NCBI GenBank assembly: GCA_023078685.1
Contig: JALGAS010000004.1
Location: 4,154,001 to 4,218,000 of the forward strand
DNA: 64,000 nucleotides
DNA from: Neopestalotiopsis rosae
Lineage: Eukaryota > Ascomycota > Sordariomycetes > Amphisphaeriales > Sporocadaceae
Reading direction: 5' to 3'
The position numbers and the translations under genes are program-made. Shown one piece after another: positions 51,259-62,900 of the stretch (positions within the stretch are counted from its first letter, which is position 1; the number at the start of each line of letters is the position of its first letter). The notes beneath the pieces are model-generated. The model was not told where the DNA came from, searched no databases, and was given only the letters and a program-made list of their open reading frames with translations.

Positions 51259-51329
51259 AATAACTAAATACGGTCGTTTCACTTAAGCAATTAACTAACT
51301 ACCGTAGTTTTAATCGGGTCACTAATTAA

Positions 51330-51980
51330 CAGGGCTGGCACGATTAATTTTAATTATTAGTTTTAATTAACTAATAACTAGATTACGTAATTTTACTCAA
51401 GCAATTAATTAATTACGCGTAGTTTTAATTAAGCCACTAACTAAGTACACACAGGTTTTAGTTAAAAACTAACTAACTACGATTTTTTATTAATTTATTT
51501 GAATTTCTTTATCAGATTAACGCTTTATATCGAATAAGATAAAAATTAAAACCCTGATTTCAAAGCAATACCAGCGATAAAAACAAAGTGAATATTTGAT
51601 TTTATTTTAATTTTTTAAAATCAGGGGTTTTATTATTAACATTTTAAAAAGAAAATAATTAATTGTAAAAATTCGGATAAAAGCGTTAAAATTAAAAGAA
51701 GAAATGGATTTTAATAATCTTTTCTTCTTTTATATTTATATTCTTTTAATTATGGTTTTATTAATTAATTTGGTTAAAACATTTATTTTTTCGTAGTTAG
51801 TTAGTTACTTTAGTTAACTATTAATTACGCGTAGTTTAATTTTGAGCAGACTATTAACTAATTACCGTAGTTTAACTCAAGCAATTAATTAACTACGGTA
51901 GTTTTACTTAAGTCACTAACTAATTACGGTTGTAATTAACTACGCGTAATGAATTATTATTTAATTAAATGCCAACCATG
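51330..51980. mobile_element. Non-autonomous hAT-type element, 651 bp, family 2
   Basis: CAGGGCTGGCACGATTA to TGCCAACCATG. Perfect 8-bp duplication CTAATTAA at 51322-51329 and 51981-51988. The ends carry ACTACG(CG)TAGT words. Confidence 0.9.
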
Positions 51981-52821
51981 CTAATTAATTATTAGTTAAT
52001 TAATTTGCAACCCTAATAAACCACCTTTATAATTACCCACGGGCTAAGTAATTCAAAAGATTAATAAAATCAATAAATAATTACATTAAGGACAAAGGTT
52101 GTAATTTAATTATACTTCCCAGTCATAAGTCTGCGCACGGGCGCTATTTAAGAATTTAGCGGAGGCTACGGCATGCCTAAATACAAACAAATATAATTAA
52201 CGATACAATTTATATAATTCGTGCGCTTTATAATTAACAGCAATACTCAAAGATTATTTACATATTTAAAAGGTCTTCTGATTTTTTATATTTCTTTCGT
52301 GGTAATTATAATTTCGTAAATATAATGAGATTTAATGAGATTTAATAACCGTGCAGAGATTTATAACCGGTTAATTTAACTGATAGTTGACTTAAGTTAA
52401 TTAATTAAACCCCACATTTAATTTAATATTTGAAAATGAACGTTAGTTATTAAAATTGCTACTTAGAATTATATTCATTTAGTTACAACCTTGAATATAA
52501 CTAAGTTAACTCAGTTAAGTTAACAACTAAAGTAATTAATAACTAAGAAATGAAAAAAAAATTAACTTAAATATTTAATAAATAATGATATAAAATGTAA
52601 AGAGTGTAATTAATATAAATAATAAAAAGAAACCGGATCCCGTAGTCGTTTTATTTTATAATTAAAATTCGGATGTTTAGAATTAAAATAAAAGCAAGAG
52701 TTGATTATTAAAATTTAAATCTTTGAAATTGCAACTTTTTAAAAATTAAAAATAAATACTAATTATCATAATAAAAATTCCATTCAAACGGCATTTTATT
52801 TACTTTCTTTTAACTTATTAG
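51981..52821. other. RIP-degraded sequence with one GC island
   Basis: A GC-richer patch at 52126-52175 contains CACGGGCGCTATTTAAG and GGAGGCTACGGCATGCC, which I cannot assign. The rest is hAT-type fragments of the TTTAGTT family. Confidence 0.4.
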
Positions 52822-53360
52822 CAGGGTTACCAGCTTAAGTTTGAGTTTTGAGTTTTGAGTTTTGAGTTTAAGTTCGAGTTAACTCACTTAAATTAAGTTT
52901 TACTTAAGTAACTAACTAAATTAATAAGTTTCACTCACCGTTTTCAACAACTCATTGAGTTTTATTTACGTTATTAATTAAATAAATAAATTTTACTTAA
53001 GCAATTAACTAAATCATTCGAGTTAATTAATTTTAAACTCGCGAACTTAACGGGCGTTTTAGATAATAATTCAATAAATAAAATTAATAAAAATAAGGTA
53101 ATACCGCAAATGAATAAGCTTAATCGTTATTAAAATAAATAAATAAGTTATAAGTTTATAAAATTAATAATGAAATATTGAGTTATTAATTCAAAATCAA
53201 TTAAGTTAACTTACTTGAGTGTTATTAAAGCAATTAATTGAATTATTAAATTTATATTAGCAATTTTAAAAACTTGATTAAATTAAATAATCAAATAAAT
53301 TAATTAAGTTTAAATTAAACTCACTTGAGTTAACTGGCAGTTAATTTACAGCCAACCCTG
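52822..53360. mobile_element. Non-autonomous hAT-type element, 539 bp, family 1
   Basis: CAGGGTTACCAGCTTAAG to ACAGCCAACCCTG, with a perfect 8-bp duplication CTTATTAG (52814-52821 and 53361-53368). It is shorter than the usual 700 bp, so probably internally deleted. Confidence 0.9.
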
Positions 53361-53776
53361 CTTATTAGTTTCAATTATTGCTTTTATTAATATTAAATAA
53401 ATATAATTAAATTCTTTATCTTTTTCGTCTTAAATTAATAATTAAATTAAATCAAATGAAATTAAAACTAAATTAAATCAATTAATAGCTTAATTAAAAT
53501 TAAATATTTTAATTACCGCTCTAATTAAAATTAATTTAATTTAATCTGTAGGCTGATTAAAACTATATAATTCAGTTATTAACTAAATTATTTAAATAAA
53601 TAAAGAAAATATTCATAACCTTATTAGTGATATATTTCTTATAATTCTATAAATAATTATTATTTTGATAATTAATTTAAGCATTAATTTTACTTTTAAA
53701 TGAAATATTTAATATGCTTTAATAAATGAATTTATAAATTAATCCAAAACCAATACCTTTAATTATTTATCATTAA

Positions 53777-53989
53777 TGTCACGGTACTGTACGGGAGCCG
53801 GTCTCTGCCTAGCATGGGGTATAATTAGGTGTATTAACGAAGCTAGACAATAAATAATCCTCCAGCCCGGCGAAGATCTATCTACGCCCCCGACCGGTAG
53901 GATGGTCGAGGCCGGGTGGAGCTGGCTGCACCGCAGCAGCCGGTCGCAGTGGGGCAACCAGGTGGTGGGGCAACTAGTGCGCCATTATA
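53777..53989 (-). mobile_element. Solo LTR, 213 bp, family A
   Basis: On the minus strand it runs from TATAATGGCGCAC (decayed TGTGATGGCGCAC) to CCGTGACA. Perfect 5-bp target duplication ATTAA at 53772-53776 and 53990-53994. It contains an internal 8-bp stem, CCCCGACC...GGTCGAGG (GGTCGGGG in the 58-kb copy). A 64-codon frame inside is not a gene. Confidence 0.85.
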
Positions 53990-54326
53990 ATTAATTTAAT
54001 ATTTTAGCTAGCGTTTCTTTTTAATATAAACTCTAATACCTCTTATATTAAATTTCTATTTAAAAACCCATAAAATAATCCTTATACTAATTAATTAATA
54101 ATCAGAAAATTAAGTAATTTATATAATTTCAACTAATAATAGCAGGGTTAGCAGGATTAATTATAATTTCAAATTCTAATTAATTAATAACTAAACTACG
54201 TAATTATACTCAACCAATTAATTAGCTACGGTAATTATACTCACCTTACGAATTAATTACCTGTAATTATTAATTAATTTAATTGAGTTAGTTAATAATT
54301 AACGAATTATAACTTTGTAAGAATTA

Positions 54327-55178
54327 TGTTGGGCGTAGCCCAACCTCATGGCCGAATTAGGCTTAGCGTCTAGCGCAGCTAGACCCAAATAAATGGGATT
54401 GGCCTTCGGCCAACCCATCGTTAATAATCAGGGTTGTAAATATTTTCTTTAGTTAACTAAATAATTTAGTTAATAACTAAATCATTTAGTTTTAATCAGC
54501 CTGGTAACTAAATTAATTTAGTTTTAGTCAGGGTGGTAACTAAATTATTTAGTTTTAATCAGACTACTAATTAAATTAATTTAGTTTTGATTTAGTTTGA
54601 TTTAATTTAGTTATTAACTAAAAACTAAAGAAATAAAGGATTTAATTATTTTTATTTTATATTAATAAAAATAATGATTAAAACGACTAATATAAAAGAA
54701 AGTAAATAAAATGCCGTTAAAATGGAATTTTTATTTTTATTATTAATATTTATATTTAATTTTTAAAAAGTGGCAGTTTCAAATAATTAAATTTTAATAA
54801 TTAACTCTTGCTTTCATTTCAATTCTAAAAATTCGATTATTAATAATAAAAATAAAAAAGCTACGGTATCCGGTTTTTTTTATTAATTATACTTTTAATA
54901 TTCTCTATAATTAATTATTTTAATTAATTTTTCTTTCATCTTTTAGTTTTTAATTTCTTTAGTTATTAACTAAACTAATTTGATTTAGTTTTAATCAGGG
55001 TCCTAACTAAATTAATTTAGTTTTAATTAGCATTTTAATAACTAACGTTAGTTTTTAATTAATTAAAGTAAATGTAGTTTTTAGTTAATTAACGTTAATT
55101 AACCATTAGTTAACTAAATTGCAACCCTGTTAGTAATGTATGCTTTTTCACAACACACTTCGGTACCATAAGGTATAA
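54327..55178 (-). mobile_element. 143-bp hairpin element, copy H3, split by a hAT-type element
   Basis: The two halves (54327-54428 and 55138-55178) add to exactly 143 bp once the 701-bp insert and its 8-bp duplication are removed. Hairpins with loops GTA, GCA and TTC are readable on the plus strand. Confidence 0.85.
54429..55129. mobile_element. Non-autonomous hAT-type element, 701 bp, family 3
   Basis: CAGGGTTGTAAATATT to ATTGCAACCCTG. Flanks TTAATAAT and TTAGTAAT differ by one transition. Left array: TTTAGTTTTA starts at 54485, 54517, 54548 and 54580, spaced 31-32 bp. Confidence 0.9.
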
Positions 55179-55307
55179 TAAATGAATTCTAATTTATTAA
55201 TCAAATTAATGTTTTATATTTAATAAAATAAACGAATAAAAAAGGAATATAAAAGGCTACATATTATTATTTTATAATTACATTCCATTTTTAATATTCA
55301 TTTTGAA

Positions 55308-56017
55308 CAGAGTTGGCAGCTTGAGTTTGAGTTTTGAGTTTTAGTTTGAGTTAACTCACTTGAGTTGAGTTTTACTCACTAAAATCGGTAACTCAATGAG
55401 TTTTACTCACGATAGTAACTAAATCAATGAGTTTTACTCAAGCAACTAACTAAATCAGTTCAGTTTGAGTTAACTCAATTGATTTAGTTAATTAACTCAA
55501 TAACTCAAATAAAAAATTAAAATTCCTTATTTTAAATATTAAATAATAATAGATAAGCTTATTAAATAATACCGTTAATTTTAGTTTCTCCACTTATTAG
55601 TTTTTATTTTTACGATTTTATTCATTTTATCATTCATTTTTGAAAATCGAGTGTTTATTTAATAAATTATAGTAATATTAAAAGTCATTTTTAAAAATAG
55701 TCTTAAAAATCAGATTAAATAAATAAAATAAAGCTAATAACAGCTTTATAATTCTAAAAATATATTATTTATCTCAAGGCTTTTATAATAATTAATTTTA
55801 ATTATTTCAATTAAAAGTTAATATATCTTTGAGTTAATGAGTTATTGAGTTAATTAATTAAATCAATTAAGTTGAGTTTTACTCAAGCAACTAACTAAAT
55901 CAATGAGTTTTACTTACCGTTTTTAAAAACTCAATTAAATTAGTTAATTAACTTAATCAATTAAGTTTGAGTTAAACTCACTTCAGACAACTGGCAGTTA
56001 ACTCAAAGCCAACCCTG
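55308..56017. mobile_element. Non-autonomous hAT-type element, 710 bp, family 1
   Basis: CAGAGTTGGCAGCTTGAG to AAAGCCAACCCTG. Perfect 8-bp duplication ATTTTGAA. Left array: GAGTTTTACTCA starts at 55367, 55398 and 55429, exactly 31 bp apart. One of the best preserved copies. Confidence 0.93.
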
Positions 56018-56472
56018 ATTTTGAAATATAATAAACTAATTAAAATATTAATATTAACATAATAAAAAGTATAAAAATTTAAATAAATTGCAATATAACG
56101 AATTAAAATGCCAAAGTTATTACGTTTTTCTTCTTATTAATTTAGTTTTAACAATAAACGTTAAAATGGAATAATATTAATAATATTAATTCTTATTTCA
56201 TTTCATCCGGAATTAATTAATTAATATGATTAACTACTAGGGTTGGCTTTAAGTTAATTGGCAATTAACTCAGGTAAATTTAACTCAAACTCAAATGATT
56301 TAGTTAATTAACTAATTTAATTAAGTTTTTCAAAATAATAAATAAAACTTAATTGATTTAATTAGCAGCCTGATTCAGACTAAATCAATTATTTTGATTA
56401 ATCATCTCATTAATTTATTAACTTAAAGGATAAATAAATATTAATTACAATAAATTAATAATTAATAATTAA

Positions 56473-57178
56473 CAGGGTTCGCATTTAGTTAACTAATAGT
56501 TAACTACGCGTAGTTAACTACAACCGTAGTTAGTCAGTAAGGTGAGTAAAACTACGCTAGTTAGTTAGTTGCTTGAGTAAAACTACCGTAGTTAATTAGT
56601 GGTTTGAGTAAATCTAAATTACGGTTAGTTAGTAGTTAACTATACTAACTAATTAACTACGAATAAAATAAAAGAATAATTAAAATAATTAATAATACTT
56701 TTTTAACCGTTATTATTAAAATCTAATTAAAAAGAATTAAAAAAGAATAACTTTGGTAATTTTAATCCTTTTATTAAATGAAATTTTAATCTTTTAAATT
56801 TTATGAATCAATTTATTATTATTTTAATAATATTTATTAGTTTTTAAAATAAATATTAAAAATCGAATTAAAATTTGAAAAACAATGCAATAATTGCTTT
56901 ATACTTTATTTTTATTATTTTATTTTATTCGGTATAAGCTATTAATTAATTTAATCTTTTAAAAAAGATTTTTAAAATCGTAGTTAGTTAGTTATTAATT
57001 AAACTAACTAAACTAACTAATAATTACACGTAGTTAATTAGTAAGGTGAGTTAAATTACCGTAGTTAGTTGGTTACGTGAGTAAAACTACGTAGTTTAGT
57101 TAGTTGCTTGTGTAAAACTACGTAGTTTAGTTATTAGTTAACTAAAACTAATAACTAAAACTAATCGTGCCAACCCTG
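56473..57178. mobile_element. Non-autonomous hAT-type element, 706 bp, family 2
   Basis: CAGGGTTCGCATTTAG to ATCGTGCCAACCCTG. Perfect 8-bp duplication ATAATTAA. Right array repeats start at 57050, 57081 and 57112, exactly 31 bp apart, joined by ACTACGTAGT words. Confidence 0.93.
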
Positions 57179-57233
57179 ATAATTAATAATTAATAAATAA
57201 TAATTAATAATTAATAATTAATAATTAATAATT

Positions 57234-57365
<132 letters not shown>

Positions 57366-57709
57366 GTAAAGAAAACCGTTAATTTTAAGTCATTCAGCTT
57401 ATTTGGTTTCATTTTTACGATTTCTTTTATTTTATTATTGACTTTTTAAAAATAAGTATTTTTTAATAAATTTTAATTGCTTAAAACGTTACTTTTTAAG
57501 ATTATATGATAAATTAAATGAAATAAATAAAATAACGGTAATAATACTGTTGAAATTCTAAAAATTCGTAATTTATTTATAAGCTTTAATAACCGTTATT
57601 ATAAATAATTTTAATTTAAAATTAATAATATTTGAGTTATTTAGTTAATTAACTAAATCAATTAAGGTAACTTGAACTCAATAAATTTAGTTATTTATTT
57701 GAGTATAAC

Positions 57710-58189
57710 CAGGGTAGGAATGCAGTTAACTGGCAGTTAACTGCATAAAATCCGGACTGCAACTTAATTGACTGCAGTTAGTTAAAATCCAGACTGCAAC
57801 TGCACTTTTTGCAGTTAAATACAAAATGACTGCTAATTGCACTCTGCAGTTAAGTTAATTAACTGCTAACTGCCATAATATAAATATTATTATTTCATTA
57901 AATAATAATAAAATATAAAACCTTTTATTAGCTTTTTATTAACCTTCATATAACGTTTTATTTTGAAAAAAAAAACTTTTAAATAAGTTAATTATTCGAT
58001 TTTTTATTAATTATTTTGTTATTTTAATGCAGTTAATCATAATTAACTTAAGTTAACTTAAGTTAGTGGAATCCCGGACTTAAACTAACAAGTAACTGCA
58101 TGCAGTTAGTGAAACTCTAAACTGCAACTGCACTAACTTAAGTTAACTGCAACTGCACTAACTAACTGCAGACTGCCTTTCCTACCCTG
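57710..58189. mobile_element. Non-autonomous hAT-type element, 480 bp, family 4
   Basis: CAGGGTAGGAATGCAG to CTTTCCTACCCTG, with many GCAGTTAACTGC words. Flanks AGTATAAC and ACTATAAC match at seven of eight bases. Related ends occur at about 41,813 and 58,523. Confidence 0.85.
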
Positions 58190-58662
58190 ACTATAACTCA
58201 TTGATTTATAATTGCTTAAAATAAAACTGAATTTGTTTTTAAAATTAGTGAGTAAAACTTAACTTCAATTAGATTAACTCAAACTCAAGCTAGCAACCCT
58301 GCTAATTATTAATTAACCGTAATTTAGTTTTATTTTACCCACTGATTAATTACGGTAGTTTTACTTAAATAATTAACTAACTACCGTAATTTTACTCACT
58401 TTACTAACTAATTATAATTGCAGTTAATTACGCGTAATTAATTATTAGTTAAATAATTGCTAATACTGCTAACCACGAATAAAGTAAAATAAAATAATTG
58501 AAATAATTTATATTATATATTTTTACCAGGGTAGGAGAGGCAGTCTGCAGTTAATTAATGCAATTGCTGTTAACTTAAATTAGTGGAATTATAGTCCGTA
58601 TTCTTACAAACTATATGCAATTATTTGTTTATTTAAATCCGGGATTTTACTGATTTAATTTA
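58190..58662. other. RIP-degraded hAT-type pieces
   Basis: Holds a family-1 right end (GCTAGCAACCCTG near 58300), family-2 words, and the left end of a family-4 element (CAGGGTAGGAGAGG at about 58523) into which the following LTR is inserted. Confidence 0.5.
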
Positions 58663-58861
58663 TATCACGGTATTATATTAAAGCCGGTCTCAGCCTAGCA
58701 TAGGGTATAATTAAGTATATTAACGAAGCTGGAGAATAAATAATCCACCAGCCCGGTGAAGATCTATATACGTCCCCGACCGGTAGGATGGTCGGGGCCG
58801 GGGTGAGGCTGGCTGCAGCGCAGCAGCCGGTCGTAGTGGGGCAACCAGGTGCGCTATCACA
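58663..58861 (-). mobile_element. Solo LTR, about 199 bp, family A
   Basis: On the minus strand it runs from TGTGATAGCGCACC to ACCGTGATA (decayed ACCGTGACA). Long matches to the 53,777 copy, including the GACCGGTAGGATGGTC hairpin. 5-bp flanks do not match clearly. Confidence 0.78.
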
Positions 58862-59120
58862 TTTTTTATAATATTATTAAAATAAATAATGCATTAAAGT
58901 TCTTTTTTATTGCTTAATTTAATTTGATAAAAAGCTTTAATTTAATAAATAAAATTAATTAAACTTTTTAAAATCGTAGTTAATTAGTTATTAAATAAAC
59001 TGATGAAATTAATTAAAAATTACGTGTAGTTAATAAGGTGAGTAAAATTACCGTAATTAATTAGTTGCTTGAGTAAAACTATGTAGTTTAATTAGTAAGG
59101 TGAGTAAAATTACGAAGTTA

Positions 59121-59264
59121 TTATACCTTATGGTACCGAAGAGTGTTGTGAAAAAAGCATATATTACTAACGATAGGTTGGCCGAAGGCCAATCCCATAT
59201 ATTTGGGTTTAGCTGCGCTAAACGCTAAGCCTAATCTGGCTATGGGGTTTGGCTACGCTTAATA
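59121..59264 (+). mobile_element. 143-bp hairpin element, copy H4 (144 bp)
   Basis: From TTATACC to GCTTAATA, one base longer than the others because of an extra A in its A-run. It has GTTTAGC-TGC-GCTAAAC where H1 has GTCTAGC-TGC-GCTAGAC, a matched change on both stem sides. Flanks do not show a clear duplication. Confidence 0.82.
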
Positions 59265-59800
59265 ATAATTTAAATATTAGTTAATAATTAATTAAACTTA
59301 AAAACTAAAACTAATCCTATTAACCCTGCTAATTACCGTAGTTTTACTTAAGCAATTAATTAATTACGGTTATAATTAATTATACGTAGTTAACTAATAA
59401 TTAAATAAATGCCAACCCTGCTAAAAACTAATAAAGAATTCGTAATACTCGAATCAAAGACGGTTTTTATTGTTCTTCGGCTAAAAGCCGGTATATCTTC
59501 TTAAATAATAGTTGATAAGTATTTATTTGGAAATCAATACATAATAATGAAATTTATAGTTTTAAATAAAAGATTAAATCTTTGAAAGAATTTGTATTTA
59601 TAAAGCTAAAAGAGATATTATTTTTAATACTCACGTTTAATAATTTATTATTAAATTTATTAATATCGAAAGTAAATAAGTTTCTTTTAACTCGTAGTTT
59701 ATAACGGTGAATTAAACTAAAAAAAAGTATTATTTGCTTGTATTTTCAATTTAATTAAGTAAATATTAATATTAAATTAAAAGTAAAATAAAATAAGAAT

Positions 59801-59943
59801 TATTGGGCGTAGCCCAACCTCATAGCCAGATTAGGCTTAGCGTCTAGCGCAGCTAGACCCAAATATATGGGATTGGCCTTCGGCCAACCTATCGTTAGTA
59901 ATATATGCTTTTTTACATTATACTTCTATACCACAAGGTGCAA
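59801..59943 (-). mobile_element. 143-bp hairpin element, copy H5
   Basis: Exactly 143 bp on the minus strand, from TTGCACC to GCCCAATA. Flanking heptamers TAAGAAT (59794-59800) and CAAGAAT (59944-59950) differ by a single transition, giving a clear 7-bp target duplication. All three triloop hairpins are readable, the last stem with one mispaired end. Confidence 0.88.
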
Positions 59944-60677
59944 CAAGAATCATATTTATCTTTCTTTTTAACCTCTTTATTTTCTTTATTATAAATAAGG
60001 TTAGCAGCTTAAGTTTGAGATCTAAGTTTGAACTTAATAAGTTTTACTTAAGCTATTAATTAAATTAAATAAAAACGTTAAAATAAAAATAATAGCGTAA
60101 TTTAATAAGCTTACTCGTTATTTCAAAATTTCATATTATTTACAGGGTTGCAATGATAAGTTTTAGTTATTAGTTTTAGTGACCTAATGATTAAACTACG
60201 TAGTTTTACTCAAGCAACTAATTAAATTACGTAGTTTTACTCACCTTACTAACTAACTACGCGTAGTTTTAGTTACCATACTACCTAACTACGGTAGTTT
60301 TACTTAGGCTACTAACTAACTACGCGTAGTTTTTAGTTGGTTTAATTAGTTTAGTTAATAACTAACTAACTACGATTTTAAGAAACTTTATTTTAAATTA
60401 TTGAAATAATTAACGGCTTATACCGAATAAAATAAATTATTAAACACGAAGAATAAAGCTATTACTCCTTTATTTTTCGAATATTAATTCGATTTTTAAT
60501 ATTTATCTTAAAAACTGGTAAATATTATCAAAATAAAAATAATAAAAAGACCAAAATTAGTCCCCTTTTAATCTTTTCAATTAGATTTTAATGTTAATGG
60601 TTAAAAAGAACTAATGTTAATTATTTTAATTATTCTTTTATTTTTTTCGTAGTTAGTTACTTAGTGTAATTAACTAC

Positions 60678-61525
60678 CAGAGTTGGTTTTAAGTTAACTG
60701 CTAGCTAACTCAAGTGAGTTAAACTCAAATTTAATTAAATTAGTTAATTAACTAAATTAATTAAGTTATTAAAACTGCTAATTCGAACTTAAGTAACTTA
60801 ATTAGTTGCTTGACTAAAATTAAATTGAATGAATTAGTTAATTAACTCAATAACTCACTAACTCAAAGAAAAAATGAAACTTTTTAATTTATTTAAATAA
60901 TAATAATAATTAAAATGAATAAAAAACCGTTAATTTAAACTTATTCGGCTTATAGATTTTTATTTTTATTATTTTATTTATTTTATTATTAAATTTTGAA
61001 AACCAGGTGTTTTTTATTTATTTTTAATTATTTTAAAAGTCACTTTTCCGAAGAATTCGTATAAATCGAATATAAAAATAAAAATACCGTTAGAATTTTA
61101 GTAATTTAATTAATAACTTTTATTTTTAATAACGGTTTTCTTTTTAATTTCTTTAATTAAAATTTATTAATTTTTTGAGTTATTGAGTTAATTAACTAAT
61201 TTAATTGAGTTAATTTAAACTTAAGTAATTTAATTAATTGCTTAAGTAAAACTTATTAATTTAGTTACCACCGTGTTGCACCTTGTGGTATAGAAGTATA
61301 ATGTGAAGAAGCATATATTACTAACGATGGGTTGGCCGAAGGCCAATCCCATATACTTGGGTCTAGCTGCGCTAAACGCTAAGCCTAATCTGGCCATAAA
61401 GTTGGGCTACGCCCAATACACCGTAAGTAGAATTTATTGAGTTATCGATTTTAATGAGTAAAACTCAATTTAAATGAATTAACTCAAACTCAAACTCAAA
61501 ACTCAAACTTAAGCTGCCAACCCTG
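60678..61525. mobile_element. Family-1 hAT-type element, holding hairpin copy H6
   Basis: CAGAGTTGG to CCAACCCTG with a perfect 8-bp duplication TTAACTAC (60670-60677, 61526-61533). Its 848 bp become 698 when hairpin element H6 (143 bp) and its 7-bp duplication are subtracted, matching the usual length. Confidence 0.92.
61276..61418 (+). mobile_element. 143-bp hairpin element, copy H6
   Basis: Exactly 143 bp, TTGCACC to GCCCAATA. Flanking heptamers CACCGTG (61269-61275) and CACCGTA (61419-61425) differ by one transition. It interrupts a family-1 hAT-type element whose sequence continues on both sides, so the insertion is unambiguous. Confidence 0.92.
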
Positions 61526-61759
61526 TTAACTACTAACTACGCGTACTTTAGTTTGAATCAGACCACTAACTAATTACCGTAGTTTTACTCAAGCAACTAA
61601 CTAACTACGCGTAGTTTTAATTAGTGCGTCCATTAACTACGCGTAGTTAACTAATAACTAACTAAGCGTAATTTTTAGTTAATTACGCGTAATTAACTAT
61701 TAGTTAACTATTTCACAACCCTGATAAGCATATATTTAATAAAAAAAGGGAACGGAAAG

Positions 61760-61902
61760 TATTAGGCGTAGCCCAACCTTATAGCCAAATTAGGCTTAGC
61801 GTTTAGCGTAACTAAACCCAAATATATAGGATTAGCCTTCGGCCAACCTATCGTTAATAATATATGCTTTTTTATAATATACTTTGGTTGCATAAGGTAT
61901 AA
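61760..61902 (-). mobile_element. 143-bp hairpin element, copy H7 (decayed)
   Basis: Exactly 143 bp on the minus strand, with more transitions than the other copies (for example TTAGCGTAACTAA in the middle hairpin). Flanks do not show a clear duplication. Confidence 0.8.
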
Positions 61903-62900
61903 TAAATTATATAATAAAAGTTATTAAGTTCAAGAATTAATACCGTTAATACGGAATAATTACGTATACGTATTTTTACTTTTTTTTATTCGTTTTTAAA
62001 TAAATTTAATGAAACAGCTTATAAAGTAATACGTTTTGATAAAACAAAAAGAAAGATTCTCATAAATACGTAATTAAACGAACTTAATAAATAAAATTAA
62101 AATAAAATAACAGTTTTAAAATTAAAAGCTTTATTTTATTAATAATTAATAATAAGATTAACGTTAATTTTATATAAAAGTTTAATTAATCTTTGAGTTA
62201 ATGAGTTAGTGAGTTAATTAACTAAATCAATTAAATTGAGTTTTATTAAGCAACGAACTAAATCAATGAGTTTTACTCACCGTTTTGAGAACTTAATTAA
62301 GTTAGTTAATTAATTAATTAAATGAGTTGAGTTTGAGTTAAACTCACTTAACTAAACTAGCTATTAACTTAAAGCTAACCCTATTTAATAAGTTATATTA
62401 ATATAATTCGAATTAAAGCCTTGATTTAAATGATTTAATTCTAATAAGCACTTTTAAAACCTAATGTTAATTCTTAATAAATTAAATTAAATCAGGTTTC
62501 AACTAATCAACGTTAATTAATTATGAATAATTAAATTCAAACCATGCTTATAATTAAAGGCATTAAAATATTAATAATAAATTTCATAGTCTTTTTTAAT
62601 CTTTGAATTTATTTTAATTTTGAAAAATAAATCTGCTGGTCTTCATTAGTTTTACCTGTGTTATTGGAAGAATTTTAAACATTATCAAAAGAATTCATTT
62701 TAATTTCCAAATAATTCAAAGCTAATTAAAACTGCTTTAATTTAATCATTGCCTTGATTAAACCTAAATCAATATAATTATTAATTAAGCAAAGTTTTTA
62801 TAAGCCTAATCACGGCATATTTAAAATATGATTTAAAAGTTATAATTAATTTAAATTAATATTATATTTTATAATAATAAAGTGTGTGGTCACTAGTGAA
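61903..62900. other. RIP-degraded hAT-type pieces
   Basis: Family-1 array words at 62190-62390 ending GCTAACCCTA, then unassigned AT-rich sequence. No gene supported. Confidence 0.45.

Larger units (their letters stand above)
60143..61722. mobile_element. Family-2 hAT-type element holding a nested insertion
   Basis: Left end CAGGGTTGCAATGATAAG, right end TTCACAACCCTG. Removing the nested family-1 element (60678-61525) and its duplication leaves about 724 bp, near the usual length. The outer flanks (ATTATTTA and ATAAGCAT) do not match, so the outer boundaries are less certain. Confidence 0.6.

Noticed and set aside
53763..53957. 64-codon frame at 53.8 kb as a gene
   Set aside because: It lies wholly inside a solo LTR with TG...CA ends and a 5-bp target duplication.
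55360..55470. 31-bp spaced repeats as a CRISPR array
   Set aside because: The units are subterminal repeats of transposable elements in a fungal genome, without unique spacers of constant length, and they occur at both ends of elements with 8-bp target duplications.
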